A DNA stretch of 10,917 nt, taken from the NCBI GenBank assembly GCA_944382045.1, contig CALWMT010000055.1, positions 1 to 10,917 on the forward strand, in the 5' to 3' direction. The translations under genes were made by a program, and so were the position numbers. Below the pieces are notes generated by a model. That model was given only the letters and a program-made list of their open reading frames with translations. It was not told the DNA's origin and ran no database searches. The first letter of the stretch is position 1. Every line of letters starts with the position of its first letter. Of the stretch, positions 1 to 7,066 are shown piece after piece. Source of the DNA: an uncultured Enterocloster sp. (GTDB lineage: Bacteria; Bacillota; Clostridia; Lachnospirales; Lachnospiraceae).

Positions 1-462
1 GCCTGCTTTGATTATTCACACCTTGGAACCATTATTTCCGTATCTGGAGCAAACTTCCTGGAATCCGTAGGATTTACGGGCCTGCCCCTGCTTGTATGCT
101 TCATCGTGCTGACCGCATGCATCAATATCTTTATCGCGGTTGACTCCGCAAAGTGGGCGATCATGGCTCCGATTTTTGTGCCGATGTTTATGCGCCTCGG
201 CTTCTCACCGGAGCTCACCCAGGCCGCCTACCGTATCGGCGATTCCAGCACCAATATTATCGCGCCCCTGATGCCCTTCTTCGTGCTTACGGTGGCGTTC
301 TTCCAGAAGTATGATAAGAAGGCCGGAATCGGAAGCGTTATTTCCACCATGCTTCCCTACTCCCTGTGCTTCCTGATTGGATGGATTATCTTCTTCTCCA
401 TCTGGTATCTGCTGGGACTGCCCCTTGGACCTGGATCACCCACGTTCTACACCCCACTGTAA
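1..462 (+). CDS. AbgT-family transporter, C-terminal fragment (5' end outside window)
   Basis: The reading frame is open from base 1, so 153 residues of the C-terminal end are visible; AbgT-family proteins are usually about 500 residues. Members are inner-membrane importers or exporters whose founding member takes up p-aminobenzoyl-glutamate. Family features seen are a hydrophobic segment followed by D-S-A-K-W-A-I-M-A-P-I-F-V-P-M (about residues 47-61), the conserved GDSSTNIIAPLMPFF stretch at residues 80-94, a final hydrophobic segment at about 110-138, and the terminal LGLPLGPGSP motif. The stop is followed 66 bp later by an M24 peptidase gene on the same strand. Only weak short hairpins and no T-run lie between them, so cotranscription is likely. 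The family call is firm. The substrate is not known; the neighbouring peptidase suggests a peptide-like or amidated substrate (inference). Confidence 0.88.
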   Translation, partial: ACFDYSHLGTIISVSGANFLESVGFTGLPLLVCFIVLTACINIFIAVDSAKWAIMAPIFVPMFMRLGFSPELTQAAYRIGDSSTNIIAPLMPFFVLTVAFFQKYDKKAGIGSVISTMLPYSLCFLIGWIIFFSIWYLLGLPLGPGSPTFYTPL

Positions 463-528
463 GCCGCTGCCCGCAGCATTGCCTGCTGGGACAGGCGCAC
501 TGCGGCAAAAAATTGAGGAGGTATTTCT

Positions 529-1713
529 ATGCAGCCAAAAGAAAAACGTATCAAACAGCTTTTACAGGAAAATGGGCTGGACGGAGCCATTGTCTCCTCC
601 CCCGAGAATTTCCACTATGTGACCGGCTTTGGCGGCCACCAGCACACCGTGTCCCGCCAGCCTGGCTTTACCCTGGCGGTAATGCGGGCGGATGACAAGG
701 TTCCCACCCACATTACGACTATGGACTTTGAGGCGGCTACCTTCCGCATCAAATCCGCAGGCCTGGGCTTCGTCCTGGATCCCTATGACACCTGGGTTGG
801 ACTTAAGACCTGGGGAGAGATCGCGGAGGGCGCTCCCACTGTGGACAAGGTGCGGATGGAGAGCTCCAATGACAAGCTGGAGGCTTTTGTGAAGGCCTGC
901 GATCTGGCCGACAAGCGCATCGGCATTGAGATGGACTATCTGCCCATGAATTACTATAAGATGCTGACGGAGAAATTCCCGGAGGCTGAGTTTGTGAATA
1001 TTTCCGATCTCTTTGTCTATGCCAGAAGCGTGAAGACGCCGGAGGAGATCCAGATGTTTAGGGATCTGTGCCGCGCGGCGGATCATGGCTTTACCGAGGT
1101 GAGCAAGATTGCCAGAGTGGGCGTGACGGAGAAGGAGCTTGTGCAGTGCTTCCGTGAGGATGTGATCAAGTCCGGCTTCTGTGCTCCCAGCTCCTGGTCT
1201 ATGTTCTCCACCGGTCCATCCGCTTCCCGTCTGACTATACCGGGAGACGGCGTGGCAAAGGACGGGGATGTGATTAAATTCGACGCGGGTGTCAACGCGG
1301 AGTTTGACTTTTACACCACGGACACCTCCCGCGCCTGGATTGTGGGAAATGGGGATCCCACTCTTATGAAGCTGAAGGATCGGCTCTATGAGGGGCAGCG
1401 GCGTATGATCGCCGCAGCGAAGCCTGGACTTCCCATCAATGAGCTGTACCACACGGCCTACGACTATGTGAAGGAGATGTTCCCCTGCTACCGCAGAGGC
1501 CATCAGGGCCACTCCATCAGCATGGGACCCGCTACTGCTGAGGCGCCCTATATCAACGCCGCGGAGACACGGCCTCTGGAGCCCGGCATGGTGCTGGCCA
1601 TGGAGGTTCCCTGCTACATCGACGGGGTAGCCGGCTTCAACATCGAGGATATGGTGCTGATCACAGAGGACGGCTGTGAGGTGCTGACGCCGAACACGCC
1701 CCACTACCTGTGA
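529..1713 (+). CDS. M24-family metallopeptidase (Xaa-Pro peptidase / creatinase fold)
   Basis: This 394-residue protein has the usual two-domain layout: an N-terminal creatinase-like domain (about 1-165) and a C-terminal pita-bread catalytic domain (about 172-385). All five expected metal ligands of the M24 family can be placed: D252 (FDAG), D265 (TTDTSR), H328 (GHQGHS), E359 (AMEVP) and E373 (NIEDM). The enzyme should therefore be a dinuclear metal hydrolase acting on Xaa-Pro peptides or a related small amide in the cytoplasm. The start is supported by GGAGG at 517-521, 7 nt before the ATG. One oddity is that the later His of the usual HGxGxxxHE region is not evident: after H328 the sequence reads S-I-S-M-G-P-A-T-A-E-A-P, where Ala-Glu stands in place of His-Glu. 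It follows a transporter gene, which suggests hydrolysis of an imported substrate. Family certain, substrate unknown. Confidence 0.92.
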   Translation: MQPKEKRIKQLLQENGLDGAIVSSPENFHYVTGFGGHQHTVSRQPGFTLAVMRADDKVPTHITTMDFEAATFRIKSAGLGFVLDPYDTWVGLKTWGEIAEGAPTVDKVRMESSNDKLEAFVKACDLADKRIGIEMDYLPMNYYKMLTEKFPEAEFVNISDLFVYARSVKTPEEIQMFRDLCRAADHGFTEVSKIARVGVTEKELVQCFREDVIKSGFCAPSSWSMFSTGPSASRLTIPGDGVAKDGDVIKFDAGVNAEFDFYTTDTSRAWIVGNGDPTLMKLKDRLYEGQRRMIAAAKPGLPINELYHTAYDYVKEMFPCYRRGHQGHSISMGPATAEAPYINAAETRPLEPGMVLAMEVPCYIDGVAGFNIEDMVLITEDGCEVLTPNTPHYL

Positions 1714-1716
1714 TTA

Positions 1717-1883
1717 GTAACCGTTCAGGCGGCGGGCATCTTCTTGCCCGGCCATAGGCCGGACAAGAAGCATCGGATGTCCATCCGATGTGCAGGAATG
1801 GCGTGACAAAACCGGAAAATCCGGTTATACTTAAAACGTAACTGTTCAGGCCGGGCAAGAGGATGCCCGTCCTGAATCGTTAC
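1717..1883. repeat. Multi-hairpin intergenic element with GTAACNNTTCAGG boxes
   Basis: The box GTAACCGTTCAGG (1717-1729) recurs directly as GTAACTGTTCAGG (1838-1850) and inverted as CCTGAATCGTTAC (1871-1883). The long left arm 1717-1751 is also nearly the reverse complement of 1851-1883. Local hairpins are CGGGCA/TGCCCG (1733-1750), a 7+6 bp stem (1740-1770), a perfect 9-bp stem CATCGGATG/CATCCGATG (1771-1790), AACCGGA/TCCGGTT (1810-1826), and a 46-nt stem (1838-1883) with 17 Watson-Crick pairs around an AGAGGA loop. The first two hairpins overlap and exclude one another. This may be a dispersed palindromic or MITE-like repeat, a structured leader, or both. No coding capacity is apparent. Confidence 0.75.
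1803..1831 (+). promoter_or_regulatory. Sigma-A-like promoter with a dyad in its spacer
   Basis: The -35 is GTGACA (1803-1808, 5 of 6 to consensus) and the -10 is TATACT (1826-1831, 5 of 6), with a 17-bp spacer. The perfect dyad AACCGGA-AAA-TCCGGTT (1810-1826) fills the spacer and could be a repressor operator. Transcription would begin near 1837-1838, exactly where the 46-nt hairpin begins, leaving a leader of about 157 nt before the CoA-disulfide reductase gene. The boxes are seen in the sequence; their activity is inferred. Confidence 0.55.
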
Positions 1884-1994
1884 ATTAAAGCTATCCGGGG
1901 GGCCTGCGCTGCGGGCCCTCCGCTTGTATCAGGAAAAAGACAGGCGCCTGCCAGCGGCTTATTTTGGCAGCGCAGTGAAAGGAGATTGAAAGCA

Positions 1995-3677
1995 ATGAAG
2001 GTTGTGATTGTAGGCGGCGTGGCCGGAGGCGCAGGCACAGCGGCCAGGCTCCGCAGGCTGGACGAGAACGCGGAGATTATCATGCTGGAGCGGGGAGAAT
2101 ATATTTCCTACGCAAACTGCGGGCTTCCCTACTATGTGGGCGGAGTGATCACTGACAGGGGAGCCCTCCAGGTGCAGACCGTGGCAGGATTTAGCAGCCG
2201 CTTCCGGGTGGATGTGCGCACGAACAGCGAGGCTGTTTCCGTGGATACAGAGAAGAAGACGGTGCGGGTGCGCCGCGGGGAAGAGATTTATGAGGAGAGC
2301 TACGACAAGCTGGTGCTTTCTCCCGGCGCGTCCCCGGTGAAGCCGCCCATACCCGGGATGGAGGAGAATCACGTATTTACCCTGCGAAATATCCCGGATA
2401 CCTATGCGATCTATGATTTTATCGAGGAGCATAAGCCCAAAACCTGCGTGGTGGTGGGCGCCGGGTTCATCGGCCTGGAGATGGCGGAGAATCTCTCCGA
2501 GCGGGGCCTTAAGGTGACCGTGGTGGAGGGAGCCGCCCACGTGATGCCTCCCATCGATATGGATATGGCCCACCAGGTCCACAACTACATCCGCGCCAAG
2601 GGGCTGGGACTTTGTCTGGGCCAGACCTGCACGGCCATGGACAAGGAGGGCGTCATCCTAAGCGATGGACAGAAGATCCCTGCGGACATGGTGCTCCTCA
2701 GCATCGGCGTCCGGCCGGACACCGCGTTCTTAAAGGACAGCGGCATTGAGATGGGCCCCAGGGGAGAGATTGTGGTAAACGAGTACATGGAGACCTCCGC
2801 TCCCGATGTGTATGCCCTGGGAGATGCTGTTTCCACCTTCCACGCGGTGAGCGGCGCAAGGACTGTGATCCCCCTGGCAGGCCCGGCTAACAAGCAGGGC
2901 CGGATTGTGGGCGATAATCTCTGCGGGCGGCGGACCGCCTATAAGGGCAGCCAGGGAACCTCCGTCATGAAATTTTATGATATGACCGTGGCGGTGACCG
3001 GCGAGAAGGAGGAGAGCTTAAAGGCCCAGGGGCGGGCGTACCGCAAGGCCATCACCACCTCCGCCTCCCACGCGGGCTATTATCCCGGAGGCGGCATGAT
3101 GACGGTGAAGACCCTCTTTGACCCGGAGACCGGCGTCATCTTAGGCGCTCAGATTGTGGGAACCGAGGGCGTGGACAAGCGGATCGACGACCTGGCAAAT
3201 GCGGTGCGCTTTAAGCTCACGGGCACGCAGCTTCAGGAGATGGAGCTGGCCTATGCGCCGCCCTTCTCCTCTGCCAAGGATCCGGTAAATATGGCGGGAT
3301 ATGTGGTTGAGAATATGATGGAGGGATTGATGAAGCCCTTCTATGTGGAGGATCTGGAGAATCTTCCGGCGGATGCCCAGAAGGTGGACGTGCGCACGGA
3401 GGCGGAGTACGCGAAAGGGACCATTCCCGGATTTATCAATATTCCTCTGGACAGCCTGCGGGAGCGCTTAGGCGAGCTGGATCTGACAAAGAAGGTGTAT
3501 ATCACCTGCCAGATTGGCCTGCGGGGCTATCTGGCTCAGCGGATTTTGGAGCAGCACGGGGCGGACACCGAGAACCTGGCCGGAGGCTACCGGCTCTATG
3601 AGATGGCTGAGAAGGACAAGAAGGCCATGGCTGCTGTGGCCGGCAAATGTGCAGCCTGCGGGATGGAGATAGAATAA
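1995..3677 (+). CDS. CoA-disulfide reductase / NAD(P)H-dependent FAD oxidoreductase fused to rhodanese domain
   Basis: This 560-residue flavoprotein belongs to the CoADR-RHD class, which reduces CoA disulfide, CoA persulfide or polysulfide with NAD(P)H in the cytoplasm. In order it shows an FAD-binding GGVAGG loop (7-12), the SYANCGLPYY active-site motif with redox Cys42, a second dinucleotide fold GAGFIGLE (155-162), the FAD-contacting YALGDA (273-278), and a dimerisation domain with Tyr at 362/363 and Tyr420, where CoADR has active-site tyrosines. A rhodanese domain (about 453-538) follows, with catalytic Cys505 in CQIGLRG. The last ten residues add a CAAC pair (C552, C555). The ATG at 1995 is chosen because AAAGGAG (1978-1984) precedes it and the FAD fold begins at once. 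The frame remains open back to 1863, but that would add an unlikely 44-residue extension reading through a hairpin repeat. It appears to be transcribed alone, between the 1803 promoter and the 3717 terminator. It likely serves thiol or sulfur redox balance. Confidence 0.93.
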   Translation: MKVVIVGGVAGGAGTAARLRRLDENAEIIMLERGEYISYANCGLPYYVGGVITDRGALQVQTVAGFSSRFRVDVRTNSEAVSVDTEKKTVRVRRGEEIYEESYDKLVLSPGASPVKPPIPGMEENHVFTLRNIPDTYAIYDFIEEHKPKTCVVVGAGFIGLEMAENLSERGLKVTVVEGAAHVMPPIDMDMAHQVHNYIRAKGLGLCLGQTCTAMDKEGVILSDGQKIPADMVLLSIGVRPDTAFLKDSGIEMGPRGEIVVNEYMETSAPDVYALGDAVSTFHAVSGARTVIPLAGPANKQGRIVGDNLCGRRTAYKGSQGTSVMKFYDMTVAVTGEKEESLKAQGRAYRKAITTSASHAGYYPGGGMMTVKTLFDPETGVILGAQIVGTEGVDKRIDDLANAVRFKLTGTQLQEMELAYAPPFSSAKDPVNMAGYVVENMMEGLMKPFYVEDLENLPADAQKVDVRTEAEYAKGTIPGFINIPLDSLRERLGELDLTKKVYITCQIGLRGYLAQRILEQHGADTENLAGGYRLYEMAEKDKKAMAAVAGKCAACGMEIE

Positions 3678-3716
3678 GGACGCAGCCGTCCTGAGCATAC
3701 GGGCTGAAGAAATGGG

Positions 3717-3763
3717 ATGGCGCGTATCTTCTGCTGAGAGACAGCAGGGATACGCGCCATTTT
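3717..3763 (+). terminator. Rho-independent terminator after the CoA-disulfide reductase gene
   Basis: A perfect 12-bp stem, ATGGCGCGTATC (3717-3728) with GATACGCGCCAT (3749-3760), encloses a second 6-bp stem CTGCTG/CAGCAG (3731-3736, 3742-3747) with an AGAGA loop. It is followed by only a short T-run (3760-3763). The stem is very strong and the T tract weak, so termination may be incomplete. Confidence 0.7.
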
Positions 3764-3823
3764 AGCGGCGGTGCTAACGGTTTAAGCAGAGACGGCTGCC
3801 GTGCAGCGCTGTGCAGGCCTGGA

Positions 3824-3843
3824 CACTTTAGAAAGTTAAAGTG
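3824..3843. promoter_or_regulatory. Operator-like dyad upstream of the paaK promoter
   Basis: CACTTTA (3824-3830) and TAAAGTG (3837-3843) form a perfect 7-bp inverted repeat around 6 bases, ending 8 bp before the -35 box. It also holds three ACTTT/AAAGT half-sites, one inverted at 3825-3829 and two direct at 3832-3836 and 3838-3842. This gives a second palindrome, ACTTT-AG-AAAGT. Its position about 44-64 bp upstream of the predicted start suits an activator site. The regulator is unknown. Confidence 0.5.
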
Positions 3844-3851
3844 AAAAAGGG

Positions 3852-3880
3852 TTGACAGGGGAATAGACAACATTTACAAT
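3852..3880 (+). promoter_or_regulatory. Sigma-A promoter of the paaK-iorAB-ACT operon
   Basis: TTGACA (3852-3857) is a perfect -35 and TACAAT (3875-3880) a 5-of-6 -10, separated by the optimal 17 bp, with an A/T-rich stretch just upstream (3827-3848). Transcription should start near 3887, giving a leader of about 67 nt. That leader contains one modest hairpin, GGCCA/TGGCC (3903-3921), and no obvious riboswitch or T-box signature. It is preceded by a terminator, so the operon is an independent unit. Confidence 0.85.
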
Positions 3881-3953
3881 ATGTAGTACAGGTCAGAGAC
3901 TGGGCCAAAGAGGTACTGGCCTTGCGCTTTAAAAGGAAAGTGGGAGGAAGGTT

Positions 3954-5264
3954 ATGATTTGGGCAAAAGAAGAGACGATGTCCCGGGAGGAAATCGAGGC
4001 AATTCAGTTAGAACGGCTGAAAAAAACTGTCAGCCGCGTATATGAGAATGTGCCCGCCTATCGGGCCAAGATGGACGAGGCGGGCGTGAAGCCGGAGGAT
4101 ATTCAGACGCTTAAGGATCTGCGCCGTCTGCCCTTTACTACAAAGCAGGATATGCGGGATAATTACCCCTATGGACTGTTTGCGGCACCGAAGAAGGCAC
4201 TGCGCCGCATTCATGCATCCAGCGGAACCACAGGAAAGCCCACAGTGGTGGGATATACAGCAGCGGACCTGGAGGTATGGAGAGAGTGCGTGGCCAGACT
4301 GGCAGTGGCCGGCGGAGCGACGGAGGACGATATCGCACAGATCTGTTTTGGATATGGAATGTTTACCGGCGCCTTGGGCCTGCACTATGGATTGGAGAAG
4401 GTGGGCGCTGCTATTGTTCCGTCCTCCACGGGCAACACGGAAAAGCAGCTGATGTATATGAAGGATTTCGGATCCACCCTGCTTGTGGCCACTCCCTCGT
4501 ATGCTATGCGGATTGCGGAGGTGGCAAAGCAGATCGGCATAGACCCCAAGAGGGATCTCCAGATCAAAAGTCTGGTGCTGGGAAGCGAGCTCATGACAGA
4601 GGCTATGCGTCAGGAGCTGTACAAGGTATGGGGGGAGGATGTGAATCTGACCCAGAACTATGGCATGAGCGAGCTGATGGGCCCTGGTGTGTCCGGGGAA
4701 TGTCTTGAGCTCAACGGAATGCATATCAATGAGGACCACTTTATCGCGGAGGTGATTAATCCGGAGACCGGTGAGGTGCTCGAACCGGGAGAGAAGGGGG
4801 AGCTTGTGGTCACCTGCCTGACGAAGGAGGCCCTGCCTCTTATCCGCTACCGCACCAGAGATATCACCCGGCTGATGTATGAGCCCTGTCCCTGCGGCCG
4901 TACAACAGCGCGTATGGAGAATCTGTCCGGGCGCACGGATGACATGCTCAAGATCCGCGGCGTCAATGTATTCCCGAGCCAAATCGAGGAGGTTCTGATC
5001 AATACGGAGGGAATCGGCCCGAATTACGAGATTTTGGTGGAGCGGAAGAATCACTCAGATATTCTTACCATCCGCGTGGAGGTTGAGGCGGAGAGCATGA
5101 TGGACTCCTACTCGGCCCTTGAAAATCTGGAGTCCGGTCTGAAGAATAAGCTTCATCTGATGCTTGGGCTGGATGCAAAGGTACAGCTGGTATCTCCCAA
5201 TACCCTGCAGCGGTTTGAGGGGAAGGCCAAGCGGGTAAAGGATATGCGCTCCGGAATTATTTAA
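3954..5264 (+). CDS. paaK: Phenylacetate-CoA ligase family protein (aryl-acetate CoA ligase)
   Basis: This 436-residue AMP-forming ligase has the usual length for PaaK. It would activate an arylacetate (phenylacetate, indoleacetate or hydroxyphenylacetate) with ATP and CoA to arylacetyl-CoA, AMP and PPi, or run in reverse. Visible adenylation motifs are the phosphate loop SSGTTGKPT (89-97), YGMSE (236-240), YRTRD (299-303), GRTDDMLKIRGVNVFP (326-341) and a C-terminal EGKAKRV carrying candidate catalytic lysines K424 and K426. CPCGR (312-316) is common in this family. The start at 3954 is supported by GGAGG (3943-3947) with 6 nt spacing and by the MIWxKE beginning typical of clostridial PaaK proteins. 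An in-frame ATG at 3978 is a weaker alternative. It is the first gene of an operon with iorA 48 bp downstream, which points to aromatic 2-oxoacid-derived CoA thioesters. The exact aryl group is not determined. Confidence 0.93.
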   Translation: MIWAKEETMSREEIEAIQLERLKKTVSRVYENVPAYRAKMDEAGVKPEDIQTLKDLRRLPFTTKQDMRDNYPYGLFAAPKKALRRIHASSGTTGKPTVVGYTAADLEVWRECVARLAVAGGATEDDIAQICFGYGMFTGALGLHYGLEKVGAAIVPSSTGNTEKQLMYMKDFGSTLLVATPSYAMRIAEVAKQIGIDPKRDLQIKSLVLGSELMTEAMRQELYKVWGEDVNLTQNYGMSELMGPGVSGECLELNGMHINEDHFIAEVINPETGEVLEPGEKGELVVTCLTKEALPLIRYRTRDITRLMYEPCPCGRTTARMENLSGRTDDMLKIRGVNVFPSQIEEVLINTEGIGPNYEILVERKNHSDILTIRVEVEAESMMDSYSALENLESGLKNKLHLMLGLDAKVQLVSPNTLQRFEGKAKRVKDMRSGII

Positions 5265-5312
5265 GAGGAAGCGCGTACGGAAGAAACAACCGTGGAAAGG
5301 AAGGAAATACAG

Positions 5313-7061
5313 GTGTCTGAAAAGAAAATTTTATTAGGCAATGAAGCTATTGCGAGAGGGGCCTGGGAGGCTGGAGTGAAGGTGTCCTCCGCTTATCCGG
5401 GAACACCCAGCACGGAGGTCAGCGAGAGCCTGGCCTTGTACCCGGAGGTCTACGCGGAGTGGGCTCCCAATGAAAAGGTAGCGACGGAGGTGGCCATCGG
5501 GGCATCTATCTCGGGCGTGCGTTCCATGTGCGCCATGAAGCACGTGGGCGTGAACGTAGCGGCGGATCCCCTGTATACAGCAGGCTATACCGGCGTACGC
5601 GGCGGCATGGTAGTTGTGGCGGCAGATGATCCGGGGATCTACAGCTCCCAGAATGAGCAGGACAGCCGTATGGTGGCCAGGGCAGCCATGATACCCGTGG
5701 TGGAGCCCTCCGACAGCGCGGAGGCAAAGGAATTTATGAAATATGCCTTTGAGCTGAGCGAAAAATATGACACACCGGTGATGCTCCGCACGACCACCCG
5801 CCTGTCCCACTCTCAGGGCCTGGTGGAATTAGAGGAGCGTAAGGTGCCGGAGGATATCCCCTATGAGCGGGATGCGGCGAAATACGTGATGATGCCGGGA
5901 AATGCCATCCGCCGTCACGTGGCGGTGGAAGCGCGAATGAAGCGCATGGCAGAGGACGCTTCCGAGCTTCCTATTAACCGGGCAGAATATAGGGACCTGT
6001 CTGTGGGATTTATCACCAGCGGCATTCCCTATCAGTATGTGCGGGAGGCCATGCCGGACGCCTCTGTTCTGAAGCTGGGCTTGGTGCATCCTCTTCCGAG
6101 GAGGCTGATCGAGGAGTTTGCCTCAAAGGTAGATAAGCTGTACATATTTGAGGAGCTGGAGCCGGTAATTGAGGAGCAGGTGAAGGCCTGGGGAATTCAG
6201 AAGGCAGTGGGAAAGGAGCTTTTTACTATCCAGGGCGAGTACAGTGCGAATATGATCCGCACCCGCGTGCTGGGAGAGAAGCTGGATGAGATGGAGCCGG
6301 CAAAGATTCCCGCAAGACCGCCGATACTCTGCCCCGGATGTCCGCATCGGAGCGTATTTTCCGTGCTCAGCCGGCTGAAGATTCATGCGGCCGGGGACAT
6401 TGGCTGCTACACTCTGGGAGCAGTTGCTCCTCTCAGCGTGGTGGACACCACCATCTGCATGGGCGCCAGCATCAGCTCCCTCCATGGAATGGAGAAGGCA
6501 AGGGGAAGAGATTTTATCCGCAATTGGGTGGCGGTTATCGGGGATTCCACCTTTATGCACACGGGAATCAACTCCCTGGTGAATATGGTATACAATCAGT
6601 CCTGCGGCACGGTGATCATTTTGGACAATTCTACCACGGGAATGACCGGCCATCAGGACCACGCGGCCACGGGCAAGACCCTGAAGGGCGAGATTGTTCC
6701 TGCTGTCAGCATTTACAAGCTGTGCCGCTCGCTGGGAATTGAGAATGTCTACGAGGTGAACGCCTTTGACATTGCCGCTATGGAGGAGATCGTGAAGAGG
6801 GAGACGGCGCGGGATGCAGTTTCCGTGATTATCGCCCAGGCGCCCTGTGCTCTGTTAAAGGGAGTGAAGTTCCCCAACAAGTGCAGGCCCATTCCGGAAA
6901 AGTGCAGGAAGTGCGGGGCCTGCCTGCGTCCAGGCTGCCCAGCTCTGACAAAGAATCCGGATGGCACGATTTCCATTGACGAGACCATGTGCAACGGCTG
7001 CGGTCTGTGCAGCCAGCTTTGCAAATTTGACGCCATTGAGACAGTAAAGGCAGGTGAGTGA
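5313..7061 (+). CDS. iorA: Indolepyruvate ferredoxin oxidoreductase, alpha subunit
   Basis: This is the catalytic subunit of the thiamine-diphosphate and 4Fe-4S enzyme that oxidatively decarboxylates aryl pyruvates (indole-, phenyl- or hydroxyphenylpyruvate) with CoA to arylacetyl-CoA, CO2 and reduced ferredoxin. With the GTG at 5313 it has 582 residues. In order these show an N-terminal pyrimidine-binding domain with AYPGTPSTE (27-35), CPGC (340-343), GDIGCYTLG (361-369), a thiamine-diphosphate motif beginning GDST (410-413), and a C-terminal two-cluster ferredoxin domain with Cys 531/534/537/542 and 560/563/566/570. The GTG at 5313 is preferred because AAAGGAAGGA (5297-5306) sits properly upstream and family members begin close to KKxLLGNEAIARG. 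A GTG at 5292 would add seven residues with a poorer ribosome site. Its stop overlaps an optional GTG of iorB. Ferredoxin dependence implies an anaerobic lifestyle. Confidence 0.95.
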   Translation: MSEKKILLGNEAIARGAWEAGVKVSSAYPGTPSTEVSESLALYPEVYAEWAPNEKVATEVAIGASISGVRSMCAMKHVGVNVAADPLYTAGYTGVRGGMVVVAADDPGIYSSQNEQDSRMVARAAMIPVVEPSDSAEAKEFMKYAFELSEKYDTPVMLRTTTRLSHSQGLVELEERKVPEDIPYERDAAKYVMMPGNAIRRHVAVEARMKRMAEDASELPINRAEYRDLSVGFITSGIPYQYVREAMPDASVLKLGLVHPLPRRLIEEFASKVDKLYIFEELEPVIEEQVKAWGIQKAVGKELFTIQGEYSANMIRTRVLGEKLDEMEPAKIPARPPILCPGCPHRSVFSVLSRLKIHAAGDIGCYTLGAVAPLSVVDTTICMGASISSLHGMEKARGRDFIRNWVAVIGDSTFMHTGINSLVNMVYNQSCGTVIILDNSTTGMTGHQDHAATGKTLKGEIVPAVSIYKLCRSLGIENVYEVNAFDIAAMEEIVKRETARDAVSVIIAQAPCALLKGVKFPNKCRPIPEKCRKCGACLRPGCPALTKNPDGTISIDETMCNGCGLCSQLCKFDAIETVKAGE

Positions 7062-7066
7062 GCAGA

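Noticed and set aside
463..528. Possible terminator or attenuator between the transporter and peptidase genes
   Set aside because: Only 5-bp stems such as GCCTG/CAGGC, with no T-run. More likely a simple intergenic spacer with the peptidase ribosome site.
562..1704. 380-codon open frame on the minus strand inside the M24 peptidase gene
   Set aside because: It lies wholly antisense to a gene with complete family motifs, and its composition (very His-, Leu- and Gly-rich) matches no fold I know. It is a by-product of GC-rich codons.
1941..1950. Perfect palindrome CAGGCGCCTG before the CoA-disulfide reductase gene
   Set aside because: Short and GC-rich. With no repeat copies or promoter alignment seen, it could easily occur by chance.
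1863..1994. 44-residue N-terminal extension of the CoA-disulfide reductase
   Set aside because: It would start inside the hairpin loop of the repeat with no ribosome site, and family members begin directly at the FAD-binding strand, as the ATG at 1995 does.
3887..3953. Riboswitch or T-box leader upstream of paaK
   Set aside because: The leader is only about 67 nt, with a single 5-bp hairpin and no T-box core motif or terminator/antiterminator pair.
4008..5054. 348-codon minus-strand frame inside paaK
   Set aside because: Antisense to a well-supported gene, His/Cys/Ser-rich with no domain, and no ribosome site seen. A shadow.
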